This document shows positions 13,657-26,148 of a stretch of DNA of 64,000 nucleotides, in pieces. The notes under the pieces are model-generated. The model did no database searches. It was given only the letters and a program-made list of their open reading frames with translations, and had not been told where the DNA came from. This DNA is from Paramecium octaurelia (taxonomy: Eukaryota > Ciliophora > Oligohymenophorea > Peniculida > Parameciidae). The translations under genes were made by a program, and so were the position numbers. The stretch spans positions 262,681-326,680 of the forward strand of contig CAJJDP010000035.1 in NCBI GenBank assembly GCA_905182995.1. Direction: 5' to 3'. Position 1 is the first letter of the stretch. Each line of letters begins with the position of its first letter.

Positions 13657-15070
13657 ATGGAGTAGGAGGGGAATCGAGAAGAAATTATTTATCATGTATT
13701 TATTTGATTTTTACATTAGAATCTCTATTTTCCATATAACAAAGTGCATTGTGACAACTGCGAAAAAGATATCACAAAATAGGCACGAATTCTGTGCAAC
13801 GACTGTCCAAATGCGATAGATATTTGCATGAATTGCTTTTTAAACCTCTAAGAATTTGGTATGGTTACTTCTTATATTGCAGAATCTCACTTAATTAGTC
13901 ATTCCTACTCTATAATAAATAAATTAAATTTTCCCATTTTTGTAGAGGATTGGACAGCTGAAGAAGAATTATTGTTGCTGGAAGGATTGGAGAAGAAGGG
14001 ATTTGGTAATTGGCAAGACATAGCTGAAATGCTTGGTGGAGAAAAAGCACAGGAAGAAATTGCACAACATTATGATGATATAATTTTAAGTGGGAAATTT
14101 AGAAATGTTTGTTTTTATATAATTTATATATTTTTAGATGCCACTATTATCCAAAAGAAATTAAGATACTCTTGAACTAATTAAGCCAAAAAGAGCATAA
14201 ACAGCTCCCAAAAGAATAAAGGACGAGCAAAATATAACCAAAACTGGTCGATTAACACCCAACATGTCTTCTTAGAGTGGTTAGGAAATAGTAGGATTTA
14301 TGCCCAAAAGAGGAGACTTCGATATTGAATTCGATAATGATGCAGAACTCTTGTTGGCTGAAATGGAATTCAATGATGATGACAAACCATATGAAATTGA
14401 AATGAAATTAAAAGTCCTCGATATTTACAATATAAGATTGGACGAAAGAATCAAAAGAAAGAAGTTCGTTATTGAGAGAGACTTGCTCAATCTAAAGAAA
14501 CAGAATATCTAGGATAAATCTAGATCAAAAGAGGAGAAGGAATTGCATAACTTAATGAAACCATTTGCAAGATTCAACAAACCAGAAGATCACGAAAGAT
14601 TAGTTCAGAATCTGATCAAGGAAAAGTAACTTAGAGCTAAGATCGAGGAGTTGAGGTACTATAGGAAATTAGGGATGAAGACTTTTGAAGAGGTTGAGGA
14701 GTATTTGGCTGATAAGAGAAAGCGGGATGAACAATATCAAAGGAGATAAAAACAAAATGATTCATTTGTTTATGACTCATAAAAATAAAGGTTTATGCAA
14801 AGAAGAACCAGGTTCATTCCGTTGATGGAAGGAAGAGATAAGCATAAGTCGGGGCCATCATTTTGCGAAGAAGAATATTAATTGTGTCAAAAATTAGGAT
14901 TAACTGAATAAGAATATTTGATACTCAAAGAGGTACTTGTGAGGGAATCAGTCAAAAATGGAATCATCAAGAAGGATTAGGCACTACAAAACTTCAAGCT
15001 AGACAAAGAACGTGTCACAGGAGTTTTTGATTACTTGGTTGTTAAAGGTTTAATACATGAGAAGGAATGA
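13657..15070 (+). CDS. ADA2: Transcriptional adaptor ADA2 (ZZ finger, SANT, C-terminal helical domain)
   Basis: ADA2 is the SAGA-type coactivator subunit that helps GCN5 acetylate histones in the nucleus. With introns at 13696-13719, 13859-13882 and 14107-14137 the protein is about 444 residues. A ZZ zinc finger comes first ([22 protein letters not shown]). It is followed by the conserved ADA2 linker ([18 protein letters not shown]) and a SANT domain ([28 protein letters not shown]). The middle has [17 protein letters not shown] and basic coiled regions, as in other ADA2 proteins. The C-terminus ([20 protein letters not shown]) matches the SWIRM-like end. The intron at 13859-13882 is 24 bases and free of TGA in frame, so it could be retained without a stop. 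The start ATG at 13657 is the first in frame after a TGA, unless an upstream exon exists. Confidence 0.9.
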
Positions 15071-15165
15071 TATATAAATTAAATCAATAATATCACATTC
15101 AAAAAAAGTTATGGATTAAAAATTTAGGTTTTGTATGTAAAAATTATAAATATTATATACAATTT

Positions 15166-17949
15166 ATGCATAGTCTTAATAGCGTACATCTAGATAATAT
15201 CAATACAGTCGGCTAATAAGATACATCTATCTGCAAAAATCTCCCAGTAAACAATGAGTGCGACTCCTCATCAATTATCTTACTTAAGAAAATGGAAGCT
15301 CCGAGTCCTGATATTCCTGGTTTCAATTAAGCAGTTTTCAAACCCTTTCAAAAATTAATCATTTACTATCATATTGGATTGTTTGTTCGAAAACTATTGA
15401 AGTATATTAAACCAGATCAATCATTTAAACCCAAACATTACTACCTCATTAATGACAAAAGTTCGGGCAACATCAAAGATTTTATCAGTTATGCTGGCAA
15501 AGCTAAATAGACGGTTATGCAATATCCGAGTCTTGACGAGGTCAATTTCTTTGTAAGATTGCGATACGAATACAGATAAGGTCTGGTAAATTGTCAACAA
15601 AAAATATTGTACTTATTTGAATAGATACCCTTGATAGATCCATCATTTAAAATCAAAATCATTTGGGATCTCCTCCTAAATGTCTTCAGGATCTACCTTA
15701 TGTATATTATTCCCATCATCATTACATTCGAATAACTGATTGAAGACTACGATTATATTATTATCATCTCCTAGATTGTGTTTGCTATTGATTTACTATT
15801 ACGAAACATCACTATCTATTATGATTAGGGTCTGCCTGTCGTTGATCGTTATTAAATAGTAAAAAACCAATATCATGTTACCAACCTAATTGAATTGATG
15901 GAAATTTGCCTGCTTTTTGCTATGGCCTATTTCAAATTCGATTTTAATCACTAATTCATATTGTTTGGGGGTTGGCCTAAGTTATGGATGCTCTCATATT
16001 TTATTCAGTTAAAAAATCTATTAAATTTTATAGGATCATGGCAGCAATCCTTCTTAATGGGTTAATTAGCATCATCATTAATTGAGTTGTTTAAATTGAT
16101 AGGCTTGTTGCTTATAATATAGCATATTTTTAGTTGCATATGGTTGATCATTGGAAAATATCATCTTCTTATGGGAAATTCAAATTGGATTACCTTTTTC
16201 AACTTGGAACACATCTCATGGACAGATCTATACATAGAATCAATGTATTACACTAGTGTAACTATGTACACTGTGGGATATGGTGATCTCCATCCAATAA
16301 GTAATTATTGACAATTTATTTTAGATATCTCTGAAAAAATGTTTGCCTTTTTATTTGTATTTGTTTGTACATTTTAACTGTCCTTCAGTTTAAATACAAT
16401 TGGAGAAATTTTAACAAGAATGAAAAACAACAACGATATAATTAATAAAAAGTTAATCTTCATTAATTAATACATGCATAATAAAAAGATTAGTCACCAA
16501 TTACAGTTTTAAGTAAGGGAGTATCTAAATTATTATTGGTATCAAGAGTAAACATAATAAACTAAGGAATAAACGGAAATTCTAAGTTAATTATCAGATG
16601 ATCTTAGAAAATAAATAGCAGTTGAATCAAATAGCATTGTTCTAAAAAATTGTGACTTTTTCTACAAGAACTTTTCTACTGAATTTTTGAATGAGCTCCT
16701 GAAAAACCTATAATTTTAAGCTTATCAACCTTCATCTACCATTAATATATTTAATGAAGATGATCATTTCATTCATATAATTGAATCTGGATAGGTTGAT
16801 ATTTACGATAAATCTTTTGAAAAGAAAGTACTTATTGGATGTTTTAAATCAAATGAACTTTTTGGATTGACAGAATTCTTAAATAATTAAAAAAATTATA
16901 AATACGAATATAAAAGTTCTGGATTTGTCAGCACTTTAGTAATACCTAAATCAAAATTTCATATGATATTACAAAAATATAAATAGGATTTCGAAACCTT
17001 TTGGAATCTCAAAACCAATAATTATTAAGAATTAAAGTGTGCAGTCTGCGAATCCAAAAGACATCCTCCTGATCTTTGTAAGCAAGTACACTATATTCCT
17101 GATAGAGAGAAGGTGATTAAATAATTTAATTTCTATTAAAATTAGGATAGATAAAAATTTAGGAGAAATTCAATCAGAATTAAGCAATTATATCATGCAT
17201 CAACTGATTAAGAAATTATCAAGGAAGCTGCTTAAATGGTCAAAGTGAAAAATGACAGCATTTTCTTTTAGAAGTATCAAATTATTGAAGAGGAAACAAC
17301 CCAATATGAAAGCTAAGGTAATCTATTGCATTTAAACTTAGAATATATAAACAAAAAGGATATGGATTCAGTGGGGATTTTAATAAAAGATCTGGAAAGC
17401 CGATCTTATCTCGATTTCTATCAAAAGTCTCAATAAAAATCTGAAAAAGAAATTTTGGACATTAGAATACACTTTTCATTGGAACTGCAAACTTTAAAGT
17501 CTTTGAAGGATAAATTGCATCATAAGGACTTATATTCTGAAAAGGACATCCAATAAATAGAATATCTGATCAAAATTTTAGAACTCAAACTCAATTTAGA
17601 AGATAAAATTGAACTTGATTAATAGTAGGAATATCAGACCTTTAATTAAAAGGCAAATATCAATTTAGTAATTAAGAAGCTGATACATCCAGTCAGATAC
17701 ATAATAACATAAACTTCAAAAAGTTTAGATTAATTCTAGTTGATTAGTGGGTACGGGTTGTTAAAATATTTGTTCTATCCTTATGATTTCATAAATCAAT
17801 ATAGGTTTAATGTTAATAGATTAGGTTTGCCGAGAAAGTCAGTGGTTGTGAGACAATAAGAACGCAGGTTGTCTTCTGCTTTAATGAGAAAAAAATAATA
17901 AAATATACGATCCATGAAAAGATCAATTTAAGTTCATCCAATAAAATGA
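15166..17949 (+). CDS. Voltage-gated K+ channel with cyclic-nucleotide-binding-like domain
   Basis: About 919 residues, one intron (16301-16324). Six membrane segments lie at about 15660-16380. The pore helix leads to the K+ selectivity filter TVGYGD (in MYYTSVTMYTVGYGDLHP), and the 24-base intron falls just after it. After S6 come a C-linker and a region matching a CNBD fold (NIFNEDDHFIHIIESGQVDI, IGCFKSNELFGLTEFL). The phosphate-binding Arg typical of true cAMP sites is not evident, so ligand binding is uncertain. A Cys motif (CAVCESKRHPPDLC) and a long Gln/Lys-rich coiled tail follow. This is the EAG/CNG/HCN superfamily that is greatly expanded in Paramecium. The start ATG at 15166 is the first that keeps frame into the conserved part. 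Confidence 0.9.
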
Positions 17950-19348
17950 ATAAATATAATAATCATAAAATAATTAGGTTTTTCTCTATTCAGCATTAAG
18001 TGTTGTATAAAATATTACTATATATTAAATCATTATTTATTATAAACATCAATTCAAATTTTAGAACTTCGGAATTTCTAAAAAAGTTTAATAATAATAA
18101 TAATATTAAGGATTGTAGTTATTTAAATATTAACTTATTAAACAAAAATCACTAAGGGAGAAAGATTATTTTTCAGAATTAGATCAAATTAAGGAGATTA
18201 GGAATAATTTATTTTCAATCAAAGAATAATATTTTTTTCTTCTGTTGTATGTTTTATCTAATTAAAATACCTGCTTTATTATAATTCAAAAGAATTTACA
18301 TTCCTCAACTTTATTATAATTCAATTGTTCATAAAAATTATATAATTTAATTTTGCCGATAAATAGTTTTCAGAATTCAAGAACCTTTAGATTTCTCAAC
18401 GAAATTTGTCAAGCTTTAGGGATGATTAATACTACAAACATTTATCAATTATTTTATATTTTATAATTTGATAATTTCTTCAACCAGATTACATTTGTCC
18501 ATGCATTGATTAAAATTTAAGAAAAAAATAAGAAATTTCAACATAAAACTATTTATATTAAAACATATCAAAGTTAACTCGATAGAGATTTAAAGTTTTT
18601 AAAGAGCTTAAAGAGAAGCCAGAGAATCATAGCCGCAGTGATTTACATTTATTCCACAACTTCATATTTAAATTGTGATATAAAACAAAATTGATTCTTT
18701 CGATAGTTAATAGTTACTAAAATAATTGTGTATATCTACTATAAATATAATAATCTTGACAAGTCTCAGAGCATATTTAGGCTAGTTTTTAACCATGTTG
18801 CAATATGCAGATCAGATGAGGGCTAAAATTATCCTTTTCAATTTGCTCTTCTTACTTTCATAATAAAGTTATGATTATCATGATGTTTAAAGTTAACTTA
18901 AGGCTGAATTGATATGCTTTATCTGCTTCTATATATTTTGAGTAACTCTGTAGATATTAATAACAACAAATAATCTGGTAAGGGATATTAATTATTCATT
19001 AGTATTTATTCTTAATTACATTTCTATTTGATAATTTTATTTAACTACATAAATTATTATTTTTCAAATCCTTTCATCTTCGTATAATAATTAAAATAAT
19101 ACAAAAATATTAATTTTTCATCAAATTTATTTTTAAATTATCAAACTATCAACATTTAACTTTACAATCACTTTTCTTCTCTAGAACACTTTTAATATGT
19201 GTATGTTTCATAAATAAATTATTTCACCCCATAAATGTGATTATAATAATTGAAATAATTAATGAAGACTTTTTAAAAAAATGAAAGGGAAAGTTAATTA
19301 GAGATGAACAAATAAGAGAAAATCAGAATTTAGTTGTTGATATTTTGA
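17950..19348. other. Unresolved AT-rich 1.4 kb region
   Basis: No recognisable gene. On the plus strand one frame has no TGA from about 18000 to 18691 and gives protein-like strings (YQSQLDRDLKFLKSLKRSQR), but no convincing ATG or splice structure. An overlapping minus frame near 18385-18500 also looks partly protein-like (MDKCNLVEEIIKLQNIKQLI). A short plus frame at 18794 begins with a hydrophobic segment (AKIILFNLLFLLS). With only TGA as a stop, long open frames are expected by chance in AT-rich DNA. The 3' part (18950-19348) is plain AT-rich sequence. Confidence 0.3.
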
Positions 19349-20415
19349 TCAATAATTTTATAGCAAATTATTATTACTTATATTAAATTAATTTAATTTT
19401 GAGCATCTATTTCTTAATTCTTGAAGCTTAGCATTTTTAAGCAACCATTTAATTTATTTATTTTTTTTGGCCATTTTTGAGTAATTTAAATACTCAAGGT
19501 CATTTGGGCATTATATAGATAGAAAAAGCTAGATTAACTTAGAATGCTTACCTTCACAACATCTTATTGATTAGATTGAATTGCATGTGATAGAGCAGAT
19601 TCTCCATTCAAATCTTTGCTCAAAATGTTTGCACCATATGACAGTAATATTTTAATCATTATATATGATTGTTTCTTGGTTGCTGTGTGTAATGCAGTCA
19701 TGTTTTTTTCATCAAAATCATGTACATACAAAGGGTTTACTCCCAACATCTCTTCGACTTTGTCTGTTACTCCTTTTTTTACATAAAATAAAAATGCAAA
19801 AGATCCTTATTGCTAATAAGGCTTATTTTAAGTAATTTTATTATCAATAAGATCCTGCAAGGAAATTTGTAATTCTTTTGACTTTTTTAATAAGAACTAG
19901 ATGATTTCCCTTAGTCTTCTCAATCTTGCACATCTATAATATCTATTATCAAAATCCATGAGTTCTTTTTAATCATTTCTATAAGTCATTTAATTCAAGG
20001 CTTTATTATAAATTTAAACTTGGGAATCATAATTTTGTTTTTATTCTTATGCTTGTAAAAATGAATAAATACATGATTTGTAAATTGATCTTTTTGAAGA
20101 CATGTAACTATTAAGATTTTGTTAATATTGACTTGAAGTTCTTTGAGAATAAATTCCAGGACTATATCCATCTTGAATGCTAATATTATCATGCTTAAAT
20201 TAGCTGTGTGTTTAATTTTTAATGATTTTTAGGCTTGGAACATCAGATTTTGGTATATGTTTTTTAATTACAAATTTTGAAGGAGTTTGCCTGGAAGTTA
20301 ATATGTAATTAGATTGACTGATTCCTCGAGAATGCACGGATGAAATAGATCTTGTTTCTTTGTTTGATATTCCTTGTTGTGATTATTATTGTTTTTAATA
20401 AATAATTTTTCTCAT
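19349..20415 (-). CDS. Ankyrin-repeat protein
   Basis: About 347 residues with one intron (19529-19551). The N-terminal two thirds are Gln/Ser-rich and basic without a recognised domain. Near the C-terminus are ankyrin repeats: DEKNMTALHTATKKQSYIMI then LLSYGANILSKDLNGESALS, with the TALH and GA/N signatures. After the intron a Lys/Leu-rich helical tail (KWLLKNAKLQELRNRC) closes the protein at a TGA at 19349-19351. Only about two clear repeats are visible, fewer than usual for a stable ankyrin domain, so degenerate repeats probably flank them. The function is protein-protein binding; the partner is unknown. Confidence 0.8.
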
Positions 20416-20539
20416 AATTATAAAAATTAGTAGTTATCTTTCGTATAATCTATTATATTTAGTAATTTTAGATTAGCTGTGATTTATAATTAGCAAAAAT
20501 TAGAAGCCAAAGTTTGGAAATAATTTTATTATTTTAATA

Positions 20540-22349
20540 ATGTTTAAAATTAATCAGGACTGGCTGCTTAAAAATAAATATAAAGCATTAACAATAGTCG
20601 CAAGTGTTGGTTTATTGATGTTGGCTTTTAGGAAGAAAAGCCTAAACCCATTTGAATCAACATACAGGAGAGTAGCCTAAGAGATCCAATAAAAAGTTCT
20701 AAAAGCGAGATATGTTATATAGACAGAGTTAAAGCTATCTAATGAAGACAAAACCCTAATTTTAAATAGTTCTATTCCTTAAATTCATAAATTTTATGAG
20801 TCTAAAAAGTTCACTTGTTTAGATGTGTTATTAACATTTTTGGAAGTGGCATTAGAAAAAGGGTTCTAAATGGGATATTTGAATGATGTAAATTTAGAAG
20901 ATGCCATTTAAAAAGCTAGACAATTAGATTAGGAATTAAAGAGTAAAGATTATAAGATCGAAAATATGCCACTGTTTGGAATTCCCATAAGTGTGAAAGA
21001 CACATTTATTGTTAAAGGGACATATTAAGCCTTTGGGTGTGGTGCTTATGCATAAAAGAGATCAGAAATAGATGGAATATAAGGATATTTAATAAATAAA
21101 TCAGGAGGAATAATATTTGCAAAAACAAATTTACCATAATTTGGATTTTCTTATGAAAGCTGGAATTATTTATTTGGAAGATCAATCCATCCTTAAGATC
21201 CTTCTAGAACTTCAGGTGGTTCAACAGGAGGAGAAGGTGGATTGCTTGCAGTGAATGGTTCTCCTTTGGGATTGGGAAGTGATAGTGGTGGAAGTATTAG
21301 AATACCTTCTCATTTTTGTGGTTTGTATGGATATAAGCCAAGTGCTAAAAGGTTGATAATGAGAGGTTAGGCAAAAGGTGTTCCAACATGGGATGGAATT
21401 AGGAATATTGCATCATGTTATGGTCCTATGGGTAAGAATTGATTAATATACATAAGCTAAACATTTTCCAAATTTAGTGAATATGATGTAGGCATTGACA
21501 ACCAATTACGAATAGGCTCCAATTAACATCAAGGATATAAATTTTGTGATGAAAACATTTGATGAGAAGGAGTGTTATAATAATAATAAGAAATACAAGA
21601 TAGGAGTCTTAAGGAAGATCAATTTACTATTACCTTGCAAAGCAAATTAAAGAGCTTTAGATATAGCAGTAGAGAAATTGAGAGCATAAGGACACACAGT
21701 TATAGAATTTGACATTGATTAAAGTATGTATGAGAATGTTTTCTAACATGTTTATGATGTGATGTTAGGTGATGGAGGAATGAGAGGAACTTATGAATTA
21801 TACAAAGGAGAACCATGGATTTCTCATTTTGATAATTTTAAGAAAGCCACACAATCATGTCCTCTTTGGAAGAAGATTTATTAGAAATGGTTGAAATTGT
21901 AGGATCGCAAAAGAGAATTAATGATTTGGAAGGCAGGAGATCATGGATTGTCATACTATGAGAATCTTCAAATAACAACTAAATTAACAGCAAGTTAAAT
22001 TTAAATGATTTAGATTTGGCATGATTTACAATTGGATGCAGTCATCAGTCCTGTGACTGCTGGAGTTGCTGTTAAACATAATACTGCATAACATTGTTTT
22101 AGTGGAATATGTTATACATTCTTCTGGAATATGATTGATTTCAGTTGTGGATCAGTTCCTATTACAACTGTTTAGGAGGATGAGCAATTTTACAATGAAG
22201 AATCCTTGTTTGGTGCTAAGGATATTGAATATAAGGTCTTAGAAGAAACAATGAAACACAGTGCAGGATTACCAGTGGGCATTTAAGTTATCTCAAAACC
22301 TTTGGAGGATGAGGTTTGTTTAAATATCATGAGATAATGTGGATAATGA
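20540..22349 (+). CDS. Amidase, fatty-acid-amide-hydrolase-like
   Basis: About 594 residues, one intron (21432-21456). It belongs to the amidase-signature family of serine hydrolases with a Ser-Ser-Lys triad. The catalytic Lys is in PISVKDTF, the cis-Ser in [10 protein letters not shown] and the nucleophile in [22 protein letters not shown]. All three are present. An N-terminal hydrophobic segment (residues about 14-30, [15 protein letters not shown]) resembles the membrane anchor of animal FAAH, and length and motif spacing fit that branch. The likely reaction is hydrolysis of fatty acid amides at a membrane; the substrate is inferred from family only. The gene converges on the chromate transporter with 19 bases between stop codons. 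Confidence 0.9.
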
Positions 22350-22368
22350 GAATTTAAATATAAATAAA

Positions 22369-23568
22369 TCATTTATATTATGCTAATAAATTAATAAATC
22401 CACCTCCAATTATTACAAATGGTATTGGAACACTTTTATATAGGCATAAACAACTGAGAATTCCTATGCCTATAGGGACTACTATGCCTTAACTACAAGA
22501 GTTAATTATCAAATGCACTATTGCACTTAATATAAACCCAACTGCAACTGCTGCTATTCCTTATAAAACTGCTCTTATAGTTCTTAATCCTCTGTATTTC
22601 TTCCAATAAGGCAGTATCCCAAATATTGTAAAGAATCCAGGAAGAAACATAAATATTTCAGCCAAAATAGCCATTGGGATACCTCCAATTAAAGCTCCAA
22701 TATATATGGCTATGTTGAACATAGGACCAGGCATACAAGAAACCAAAGCAAAGGCATTCCAAAACTGTTCTGTTGTCAAATAATTCGATAAAGAAAATTG
22801 TATCATAGGCAAAACGACATGGCCCCCTCCAATGACCAGACTTCCAGTTTTGAATAAATTACTACACACTGCAATTGGCATCCAATCAATATAAGACAAA
22901 AAAAAAAACAAAACAAATGCAATTCCATATCCAATCAACGATCTGTATCCCAGTAACCAACTATCAAAACTGTGTTATACTTGCTCTTCCTATGGAATTA
23001 AGAGTTATTATCCAATCTAGCGATCAGATACATAGTTTGCAATGGCACCAATGACTATCATTAAAACTGCAATTGAAGGGGTAGGAAAAAAAGTCGTTAC
23101 TATTGCACTTGCAATCCACAAAAACAAATGGAATTTATTTTTTATGGCTCCATTTGATAATTTATAAGCTGCCTCTATTATTACTCCAATTGATGCGTAT
23201 TTAAACCCATTTATCAATAATTATATCCATGGTATTGATAAGTTCGGCACAGTTAGACCTAGTACCATCATTACAAAAGCAGATGGCATACTAAAATATA
23301 GAAAAGCAACTAATCCTCCCAAACAACTGTGTGTAAGATTAGCTCCTACTGCAATTACCATTTGAGTAGAAGTTGGACCAGGTAAAGTCTAGCATAATGC
23401 GAATAATTCCTGAAATTCTTCTTCAGTGGTGTAATCCCTAAATCTTTCTCTTAGCACATTAATATGAGCTAAGGGTCCACCATAAGTAATAAATCCAAGT
23501 GGGAACATCACATCTCTTAATTACTTTAAGTTCATTTATTTCGAACTGCATGTATCCATAGGAATCAT
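22369..23568 (-). CDS. Chromate transporter (CHR family, two-domain form)
   Basis: About 399 residues, no intron. Both halves of the CHR fold are present. In the first half, LGFITYGGPLAHINVLRERF is followed by the hallmark PGPTSTQ. In the second half, FKTGSLVIGGGHVVLPMI is followed by MPGPMFN. About ten hydrophobic segments are visible. CHR proteins export chromate or import sulfate-like anions in bacteria; two-domain forms also occur in fungi and protists. The start is placed at 23568 (MIPMDTCSSKQMNLKQLRDV); an internal Met at 23535 is equally close to the conserved LGFITYGG. The function in this organism is inferred from family only. Confidence 0.9.
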
Positions 23569-23688
23569 TATTAATAATTATATTATATTTATTCAATACA
23601 TTCCAAGTCCTCTTAACTGTAAATACCATGTAAAACTGAAATCCACATCCCAAACAGTTCTAAAAATAGGTATTTATTTATTATTAAA

Positions 23689-24275
23689 ATGTTATGGATA
23701 ATTCTACTTGCTGTAATAATCTAAAAAATATTGAAGTTATATTTGTTTATGTATCTAAATTCCAAAATTCACCCGAATTAATAATACTTTCAAAATGATT
23801 TGATTGAATAGATCTTAACAGGTATAACAATAAGGTTATCTTCTTTACTGTCGTACCTATATTGCCAATCAAATGAATCTATTCAACTTCCTACCAGTAA
23901 AAAAATTGAGAAAGATTAAATATGACAGGACCAATAAATTTGATAATCAAACTTCTTGAAGAAATTGCTCAAAAATGTAAAACTACTTAGTTTGCTTTAA
24001 TCAGTAAAATAATTACTTTTGGAGAATGGTGCATCTTTTATAGAGTTAATAATAGAAAACCGAAAGATTAATTAAATGCCAAAAAGAAAATAAAATTACT
24101 TTTTGTCAACATCAGATCTTTAGAAATAAACTTGAAAAAGGCCTAAATATAGTTATTCTTCTAAAAACCTATATTCCTCATTACTAATTATGAATTCAAA
24201 TAAAATACATAGGGTATAATGTACCAGATTAATATTATTACTTCTTCTTCTTTGAATTTAAATTTTGCATACTGA
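23689..24275 (+). CDS. Unknown protein with N-terminal hydrophobic segment
   Basis: Not recognised. One intron (23897-23928, 32 bases) joins two frames into about 184 residues. The start MLWIILLAVIIQKILKLYLF looks like a signal anchor. The rest is hydrophobic and basic, with strings such as LIIKLLEEIAQKCKTTQFAL and LFVNIRSLEINLKKAQIQLF. It is divergent from the chromate transporter (about 120 bases between starts) and convergent with the CK1 gene. The opposite strand here is also largely free of TGA, so strand choice rests on clean intron borders and on the CK1 frame ending before it. Moderate doubt remains. Confidence 0.5.
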
Positions 24276-24407
24276 CTGAAGAAAAGTGACTGACCATTAC
24301 ACTTTACAATACAGGGTAACCATCTAACATCCTATCAATCAAAATAACACTAAATAGATATTGAATTAACACTTAACAAATTCTATATTGTAAATCTGAA
24401 TGTGTTT

Positions 24408-25969
24408 TCACTTCACTAGATAATGACTATAATACAATTTGTATCTATTACTGCAATCAATAAAGCCAAAACCAAATAAGCTATAAAATAAATTCCATTT
24501 TATAAATATGTAAATATAAACATTTAAATACACAAGTATAATCAATTACATCATTTTTAAATCTAATTAAATTTATTGTTCCCTTTAAAACATCTACAAA
24601 TATTCATAATATGATTACATTTCATTTGGATACTCCTTATACTTTTCATTTAATGGATTTTCCTCATAGTTTTCATCAATTTACTCCTAGTATACAGATT
24701 CATCGTGTGCTACAAATTCTATTGAAACCATCCTTTTTAATCCAGGACTCTTTTTATTAATCGCTGATGGCAGATACCTTAATCTCATTGAACTATAAGT
24801 GCCCATAACAACAGAAATGTTTGAACCGCTAGAAAAATGATGAACATCACTCCTTTTTTTTTATAATTCTGGAGGCATTAAGAGATTTTTCTATGATTAA
24901 GGTCGACTGTGAATATTGTAGAATAAGTACTTTGAATTATCACACACAGACCAAATCACTTAATTGGAGATTTTGGTGGTGCTTTTCATTTATTATTTAG
25001 GGGATTAAGGTTCTTTTTTATCTAAAGAAACTTTAGATTCTGAAAGTTTTTTACTAAGTTTCATTCCCTCTGTCCAATCGTAATATCCATCTAATTTAAT
25101 GTTATTGTTTTTAGCTGCTTCTACAAGAAGATCTTTAATAAATTCATAATCTGGCTATTCATCGAATTTTAGTTTTCTAATATATTGAAAAATTTTAATG
25201 AATTCTGGACACTTCATTGCTGTTAATTCCTATACAGAAATGGTTTATTTCATCTCTCCAACAATTCTATTACGTTCACTATCTTCGACGGGGATGTTTT
25301 GCCAAGGTAGATTCCCTCTTAGGAAATAAAAGATGACATAAAATAATGATTCTAAATCATCTTTTCTTCCTAATTCTTATCCCTTATGAGCAGCAATTGA
25401 AGCATATCTGAGAGTACCAATAAAATCTTTGTCCTATCTAAAAGGTCTTTGTAAGACTTTTTTACAAATAATTTTTACATGTGATCTGCTTCAAAATAAA
25501 TCTTGCTTACACCAAAATCTACAATGTATATTTAATTTAAATCGATTGACATCATAATATTCTCTGGTTTTAAATCTCGATGTATGATGAACCTTTTATG
25601 TATATTTTTTAGAATATCTATGCAATCGTAAGCAACTTACAAACAACATTTAAATGAGAACTTCTTATAAAGTTTTAAGTAATAAGCTAGATCTTTACCT
25701 AGAAGCTGCAATGCCATCAATTAAGTCTGTCCTTCAAAACCATACCATATCAGTTTTGGAATTCCTTCAACATTTTCCAATTAGATAAGCATAGTAATTT
25801 CTCTTTCTAATGTTTTCTTCTCCTAATTCTCTTCCAACTCAACTTTCAATGCGCATTCAGCATTTGTAGCTCGATCATAAACTTGATAAACCATTCCAAA
25901 GGATCCTTAAGACAATTTTTTCTTCATTACGAATCTATTTGCATAAATTTTGGAACTATTTAAACTCAT
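24408..25969 (-). CDS. Casein kinase 1-like protein kinase
   Basis: About 509 residues with one 32-base intron (25447-25478) that restores the CK1 reading frame. Kinase motifs are complete: glycine loop [15 protein letters not shown]-type Lys in [26 protein letters not shown]. After the intron come [20 protein letters not shown] and [19 protein letters not shown], the CK1-specific replacement for the APE region. After the catalytic domain is a charged 150-residue tail rich in Ser, Tyr and Glu. The only available TGA places a short hydrophobic end ([16 protein letters not shown]) at the C-terminus, which is unusual for CK1 and might mean an unseen intron. Confidence 0.88.
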
Positions 25970-26148
25970 ATTTAGTAGTGATTATTAATTATATATCAAA
26001 TCAAACCATAAAAAAGAAATGAAGAATTAAGAATTAGAATGGATTTTCAATTAATTTTTCATTAGATTAAAATATCATTAGATCTAATAAAATCAAAATT
26101 TTGAAAATGATAATTAATATTCTGTGCAAATGCCTATGAAATAATATC

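Noticed and set aside
23459-24540. Minus-strand gene with hydrophobic start near 24520, running into the chromate transporter
   Set aside because: It needs several doubtful splices, overlaps the CK1 3' end and the transporter start. The plus-strand model with one clean intron is simpler.
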